Below are positions 58,901 through 64,000 of a stretch of 64,000 nt of DNA, in pieces; positions within the stretch are counted from its first letter, which is position 1, and each line of letters opens with the position of its first letter. The DNA is from Cliona cf. orientalis (taxonomy: Eukaryota; Porifera; Demospongiae; Clionaida; Clionaidae). The stretch covers positions 6,386,001 through 6,450,000 of the forward strand of contig OZ005705.1 in assembly GCA_963930775.1 (NCBI GenBank), given 5' to 3'. The notes below the pieces were generated by a model. The model made no database searches and was not told the DNA's origin. It saw only the letters and a program-made list of their open reading frames with translations. Both the position numbers and the translations under genes were made by a program.

Positions 58901-59896
58901 CATGCAGTAGATAACAAACAAGGCCAGTTTACAAAGACAATAATTATTTTTGCAAGGGCTTAACGGTACAGAAGTAGAGTAGTCACAAGACAAAACTGTA
59001 CGGGCATGTTTGGCTCAAATGACAGGGGGACAATTGGGAAGGTAACGTATAGCTGCCACTGTGTATACAACCTTATGGACGATCAATCATCAGTGTAACA
59101 CATAATTATTATGATAATAATGATCGAGTAGATCAATGATATGGCTATAATCATCACCAGTCAGGGTAGCATGATACTAAAAGGTATAGGCATAGGGGCT
59201 CTTTACGAGGGCTAGGGGTTGGTCAATGATTATGTGTGGTGGGAAGAGATGTATGACATTGTGTGCGTGCACAAACAGCGACAGCTTCACAGCAGTTTCA
59301 CAACAGATATGTGTATGCGTGCGTATACATGTAGCTTACCCTAGCAATGTGCTCCTGGTTTCCCAACGAAACTTCTTGGCGAGATACTGACTTATCCAAC
59401 GAACAACCACAAAATTCTAAAGAACGAAAGTCAACAGCACACTAGTCAATGGCTTTGTAGCTTCAACAACCCAAGGCTTCCTTCCTTTCTGCCACACCAC
59501 TTATTCAATATACTTTCAAACATACCTTCCAACGTCCTCCAAACTTCACTCCATGCTTCGGTATCAGTGGTTGAGGGGGCACAGTCGTCCCGCACACCAG
59601 TTGCTTCGGAAATTCTGGGGGTTTAATAGGCAAAAATTGATATAGTTCAGCAAAACAGACATAACGTTTGACTTACACGGACTTCAAGCACTTGAAAAGA
59701 AGCTGCCCAGACGCGAGCTCTTCCAACTGGGTAACCTTTTCCTCGAGAACGTCGAAAGTGTTGAGCTGTGTGTAGAGCGACACACACGAACAGAGACGAG
59801 TAGTAAAGAACATGGTCCGCCAAAGGAAAAAGCACTTACCCAATTCAGGAGACTCTTAGAAGTAGCAACAGACTCAGTGCTGCCTTTTTCCTCCAT
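52913..59896 (-). CDS. Large coiled-coil protein with NuMA/Hook-type N-terminal domain
   Basis: About fourteen exons from M-E-E-K-G-S-T-E-S at 59896 to the stop at 52913, total near 1,700 residues. The N-terminus (S-L-L-N-W-L-N-T-F ... E-L-A-S-G-Q-L-L-F-K-C-L, then V-V-L-F-L-C-T-V-S-Y) resembles the dynein-adaptor Hook/NuMA calponin-like domain. A Ser/Pro-rich linker follows, then over 1,000 residues of heptad-rich coiled coil (58050-54960, including a 552-codon exon 56822-55164 with internal repeats around L-A-D-K-E-K-E-L). The C-terminal part is basic and Ser/Thr-Pro rich (R-R-G-S-A-P-P-T-P-Q-T-P). It ends A-S-R-R-N-A-L-K, reminiscent of the NuMA tail with its spindle and CDK sites. NuMA is the best fit, but another Hook-like adaptor is possible. 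Confidence 0.6.
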
Positions 59897-60228
59897 TGAG
59901 AGTCAGGCACAACACGTTCAGCTGTGGGAGCAAACACGAGTCGAGTGTTGTGACAGAGCTGCGTGGTTGTGACCTTCTTTGTTCAAAGCGGATTTGAATG
60001 ATGCGCATGCGCATTAAGTAGCGCCCCAATTGGTTGTTTCAAATTGAATTTCCCGCGCTTTTGATGAAGAGCTGGCCATCCGGATCCGGCCGGTCCATCC
60101 ACGAAGATTGTGTACATAAGCTAGCTTTGTGATCACTGCTCGGCAGATTACAGGGACAGGTGGACTTACCTCCAATGCTATTCTGGAAGCAATATTTCCT
60201 GGGCTAGCCTTTTTTATCGAGTCTGAGG
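59897..60228. promoter_or_regulatory. Divergent promoter with NRF1, CCAAT, E2F and CHR elements (NuMA-like/HMMR)
   Basis: 332 bp between the start codons. A ~75-bp core contains a CHR-like TTTGAA (59993-59998) and inverted TTCAAA copies (59982-59987, 60038-60043). It also has a palindromic NRF1 site TGCGCATGCGCA (60002-60013), a CCAAT and inverted ATTGG sharing CCAATTGG (60026-60033), and an E2F site TTTCCCGC (60049-60056). The combination of NF-Y, CHR and E2F is the grammar of animal G2/M genes. Confidence 0.65.
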
Positions 60229-63200
60229 ATGTTCTCTAAAGCCGAGAGGTTCAAAGAGAGTGGTAAGGGAATTGCTTGTCTTTCTGGCAGCCATGGCTGC
60301 CTCCTGCGTTCGTGCACTTGCGGTTCGGGGAAATGCCTCTACACTATTATCCTGTATTCTATGGCCTCTCTCTTTCTGTGTAGCTCCCACCGCACCTCCT
60401 GTGGGTAGCTACGACGTTGGAGGACAAGACTCAAACGCTGGGACGGTCTCTTTTCACAAAGCATCCAGGTTCAAGTCAGATGGATCAGGTACATACATAC
60501 ATCATAAGACTATCCCATTTATTATGAAAAAAATTCATGTTACTTTCCATTTCACAGACTGTGGTGATGGATCTTTTGCAGATGACTCCTTGCTCGTTCC
60601 AGCCACACCAGTGAGCCTAATAGCCCTATAGCCCTTCGATTATTTTGAGCTGTGCATGCTGATGCTGTCGATCGATTCCCTTTGATCGATCAGCTGTTAC
60701 CTTGTTAACCAATTTGTACACTAATCTGACCACAAGAATTGCGTGCACTTGCCCCTCTAGCTAGCTAGCTCTAGCATGCAGCCCATCCCCCCTCCCTCTC
60801 CTTTATGATGTAGTCTGTGTGTCTGTTTGTTTCTTCCTCTCTCTCTCTCTCTCTGCAGCGAAATCGTCGGCCATCTTCTCATTCGAGCAGCGACGGTAGA
60901 ACCACTCCAAGCCACAAGTCCAAAATCTCTACCAAGGAGCAGAAGAAGCGCTCGGCTACCTCCCCGAATCCCAAAGTGGCTGAACTAGAAAAAGAAGTAA
61001 GTCCCTCCCTCTGTCTTTCTACTCTATAGATATGCACTGAAGCCTCAGTATATGTGTCTATAGGTGCTAAACAGCTGAAAATTAGTAGCCTAAACAGTCA
61101 CAAAGAGTTTGAATTAGGTGATGCTATTGTCACCTTTCCCTACTTTTATTCAAAATGCTGTAGATAAAGAAGCTGTACTCTGAGCGTGGTGAACTCTCCA
61201 AGCAGCTGCGGATCAGCAAAGAGGACATCACTAAGCTTGAAGGAAAACTACAGGTACTTGAAATACATAGCTACCGTACAGTAACCTCATTCCCAGCCCC
61301 CCCCCCCCCCCCCCCCCCCCCCAAAAATTATATACCTTGCAGCTTTTTGTTGGGGGAGCCTGGAGATGAGGCTGTAGCTAATAGCAGCTATGTTGTGTGC
61401 GTAGACAATGGATACATCAGCTGGGTTCCTCTGTGTTCACAGACACTGTAGGGATTAGCCTATTGTGGTAGTGAGTGAAATTTATAGCAGGGCCGCTCTA
61501 ATGCAGATAAGCATGAAGTGTCTGGAAAAGGAAATGTTCTTGTGTACTATGTGTATGTGTATTCTCCACAAAAAGCTATTAGTAGTGATTGTACACGAGT
61601 TATGTACCGGTATATACAACGGTTACTATACGTACATGTACGTACACAATGTCATAAACTGGCAAGTGTGGGGTGTGGAGTGCACTATAATAACAAAAGA
61701 TATAATATTATTATAATACAGTACGAGCACCCCTCCTCCCCCCCCCCCTCTCTCATCCCTCTCTTCGTCATTGCCCAACTAACTGTTGTGATCCACTCTC
61801 CCTTTCCTCTCTCCCTCCCTCTCTCCTTTCCATCTGCTCCACACAGGGTGCTGTCAAGGACAAGTCAGCGCTGCAGGCCGAGGTGGCCAGCCTCCAGAAG
61901 ATCAACATGAACCTGGCCCGTGGCAAGAATGTCCTCGAGGCTAGGGTAAATACACATGCCGTATATGTCATAATATGTACACTCGCGTCACACTAATGTA
62001 TTGAAGATGCTATAAGTAGGGCTTAGGGATCGCCTGGGCATCTATGGACGGTGTACATGTGTATTATGTATTCTAGTACTGTGCAAATGGCCTACAATCT
62101 CAAACTTGTAGGTTTTCTATAATGTTGTATAGCTTTCATAATCATAATCTTGAGCAAGTATTTGCTACGAGTGTGGTTCTAATTGTTTATGAATTGTCTC
62201 ATGTGTTTTGTTTATATCCTGTGATGGTCAATAGGTAGGTAGTGAGTGAGCTACTGACCGTCTACATAGTGATTCTCAATAGGTTGCTCTGTGGGGGAGA
62301 GGTGTACAATTGCAAGTTGTCAGAAATTGATTCCAGTTTCCAATTCTATAGCAAGTACAAGAATAACCGAAATGGATGTATAGGCTGCAATACATGGACA
62401 TATTATTTCACTATCAATATAGCCTTATTATATTATTCAAGGGCTTACAGGGTTCTGTAGCTTAACTTTTTTCTTTCAATCGCAGAATTTATTCATTTTC
62501 TACCTTCTTCCCCCAGTCACTCCAGTACGTGGACGTGGGAAAGACCCGGGTTCTCCAGAGCCAGCTGGACCAGAAGAAGCGTCAGCTGCAATTCAACTCC
62601 CAGCAGCTGCAGAGGGTGAGTAGCCTGATGGAAGAGTCAAAGAGGGGCCTGGAGTCTAGCCTGACGATGGAGAAGGAGACAAGGGCCGAGCTGGAGGTGA
62701 GGATGGCCGTCGTGGAGGATGAGCTCTATGAAGTGAGGGACTTGAAGGAGAAGATAAGCTTAGAGCTCAGCCAGCTACAAGGTACTGCGATACGACCGCG
62801 GCACCGGCCCTCCCTGAAAGGAGGACAGTAGATACGCATAAGGCTACCCACTAACTAGAGTTTTTACAGGAGCATACATGTATTATATGAAGGCCATACC
62901 ATTGATCAAATTACACACGCATAAACTTTGTTTTCAATGTGAATACGCACACTGTGTGTGTTGCGCTGTACATGTGCATGCGTGCTCAAGACATCCCATG
63001 CATGGCTGAGCATTAGTGTGATAATGCATGAGACAGTGTACATGTACATTTGTACGCAACAAGTAACAGACTACCTGCATAATATTACTGTCTCAATTAG
63101 CTAGTGTGGGGCATACACTGGTAGTAAGGTTCCTCTAGGCTTTTTATCAAGAGTACTACTTATCAGTACAAGATGACATTGTTTAACTACTCAGGGTAAT

Positions 63201-63721
63201 GGGCTAGTTGCCCTGGATGCAAATCACCACTTGCCCTTCATGTGGTATACTACACTAGTCTTGTGTTTACCATAATAATATTATGTGTGCACACCACATA
63301 CATTGTATAGATGCCCATCAGCAGCTGGAGAGAGAGCACTCTCAGGTCAAGGCAGATCTGGCAGAGGCTCAGGAGACATGCCAGGTGAGAAAACTAGTCC
63401 GCGGCTAGATATATGATGTACCGTACATAATCTAATACTACATATGGAAAAAAGATTTTCAATTTTGAAAAACATGCACTTTTCTGGTAGAGGTTGTCAA
63501 TCACGTTATGAGAATTCGTAAACTGCTAATTAAATGGGATCATACATTGTATTAGATTAACTACGGTAATCTGATTTTACATAATTATGTGTGGTCGCTC
63601 TAACACTAACTTTTTCTGTTCAGACTCAGGGAGCTGAGTTGGTGAGTACAAAGGAGCAGCTGTCCAGTACTCTTGAGAAGAAGCAGTCACTGGAAGAGCA
63701 GCTAAGCACCACCACACAAGA
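60229..63721 (+). CDS. HMMR: HMMR/RHAMM-like spindle coiled-coil protein (5' part; continues past the right edge)
   Basis: Hyaluronan-mediated motility receptor family; in animals a microtubule- and TPX2-binding spindle protein. Exons seen: 60229-60262, 60384-60488, about 60557-60609, 60860-60994, 61164-61254, 61847-61946, 62518-62782, 63311-63385 and 63624-63724, with more expected beyond 64000. The start M-F-S-K-A-E-R-F-K-E-S and the motif P-P-V-G-S-Y-D-V ... G-T-V-S-F-H-K-A-S-R-F-K match the HMMR N-terminal signature (P-G-A-Y-D-V ... F-x-K-S-x-R-F-K). Then come a basic Ser-rich stretch and a long coiled coil (K-V-A-E-L-E-K-E-I-K-K-L, L-Q-S-Q-L-D-Q-K-K-R-Q-L). An open frame through exon 2 and its upstream intron (60260-60631) is not a separate gene. 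Confidence 0.82.
61282..61374. mobile_element. Degraded member of the CCTCGTCCCCAGGC MITE family in an HMMR intron
   Basis: TAACCTCATTCCCAGCC at the left and GCCTGGAGATGAGGCT at the right face each other across a 27-base C run (about 61296-61322). The ends match the family at 17456 and 27580 with substitutions, but no direct repeat flanks it. Confidence 0.45.
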
Positions 63722-64000
63722 AAAGTAAGATTTCCCCCTGTTTGAGGTGTTTACATCCATCGTTACAACTGCCGTACATTTCAAATGACATTACTGCATG
63801 TGCCCGTATCCGTATTTTGGCTACTTCTTTTGTTGTTTACTAGTCTCGTCTTGAGAGAGAGGTCAGTTTTCAAATAACAAGGAAAGAGTATTTCTCTAAT
63901 AACCCCTTGAATTGTTGTAATTAAGCCATTGAATACGATGGTGCGGACACCTTTTGTGCAAGCGTAACTATGCCATAAAATTCTTTCGAGTTCGACTTCT

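Noticed and set aside
60260..60631. 123-residue ORF with a hydrophobic start
   Set aside because: Reads through the first HMMR intron into exon 2; the phase-correct spliced model matches the HMMR signature.
61296..61322. Long C run (and G run near 42680) as functional G-quadruplex
   Set aside because: Homopolymers of this length are prone to sequencing and slippage error; no conserved partner tracts.

Overview
This 64 kb window is nuclear DNA of an invertebrate animal with a compact genome. The genes have many short exons, introns often of 50-200 bp with GT..AG ends, and CpG-containing promoters, and several are animal or holozoan families (SIRT7, RNF121, WBP4, an HMMR/RHAMM homologue, a CAP-Gly linker protein). 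There is no operon, Shine-Dalgarno or plasmid signature. An early-branching animal such as a sponge is plausible from the compactness and the plant-type Golgi epimerase, but the sequence alone does not prove the lineage.

Layout, left to right: GAE-like UDP-glucuronate 4-epimerase (-, partial at the left edge, ATG 1661); CAP-Gly/CLIP-like protein (+, 1876-6308); SIRT7 (-, 8952-6794); a small single-pass membrane protein (+, 9460-9693) and a frameshifted tandem copy (10389-10630); DDX11/CHL1 helicase (-, 20819-10931), with a ~3 kb satellite and transposons in its introns; phosphoglycerate kinase (+, 20968-23147); a TIR-element cluster (23532-24322); a third, divergent small membrane protein (+, 25078-25338); NAA15, the NatA auxiliary subunit (-, 35144-25765), with a minisatellite in its last intron; RNF121 (+, 35427-37143); WBP4 (-, 38504-37239); three tandem SUMO genes (+, 38672-44811) with a dead hAT-like transposase between the second and third; MRPL22 (-, 46053-45026); two tandem genes for a fusion of an FAD monooxygenase and a quinone-oxidoreductase-like domain (+, 46256-49231 and 49535-52553); a NuMA/Hook-like coiled-coil protein (-, 59896-52913); and the 5' part of an HMMR homologue (+, from 60229, off the right edge).

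The most striking architecture is that nearly the whole window consists of head-to-head pairs: seven divergent pairs whose start codons are only about 150-510 bp apart. The NuMA-like/HMMR pair shares a promoter with NRF1-, CCAAT-, E2F- and CHR-like sequences, and both products are expected to act at the mitotic spindle.

Best candidates for something undescribed: (1) the small membrane-protein family (one TM helix, a G-x-P-[SA]-V-L-V motif, an M-Q-x-P motif and a hydrophobic Phi-x-Phi C-terminus), in three copies here; (2) the ~985-990-residue fusion of a class A flavin monooxygenase and an RTN4IP1-like reductase, tandemly duplicated; (3) the SUMO cluster, whose third member lacks the C-terminal di-glycine. 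Mobile DNA includes a MITE family with perfect 9-bp target duplications, one insertion of which lies 3 bases inside a DDX11 splice donor, a pogo-like MITE, other TIR elements and tRNA-derived SINEs.
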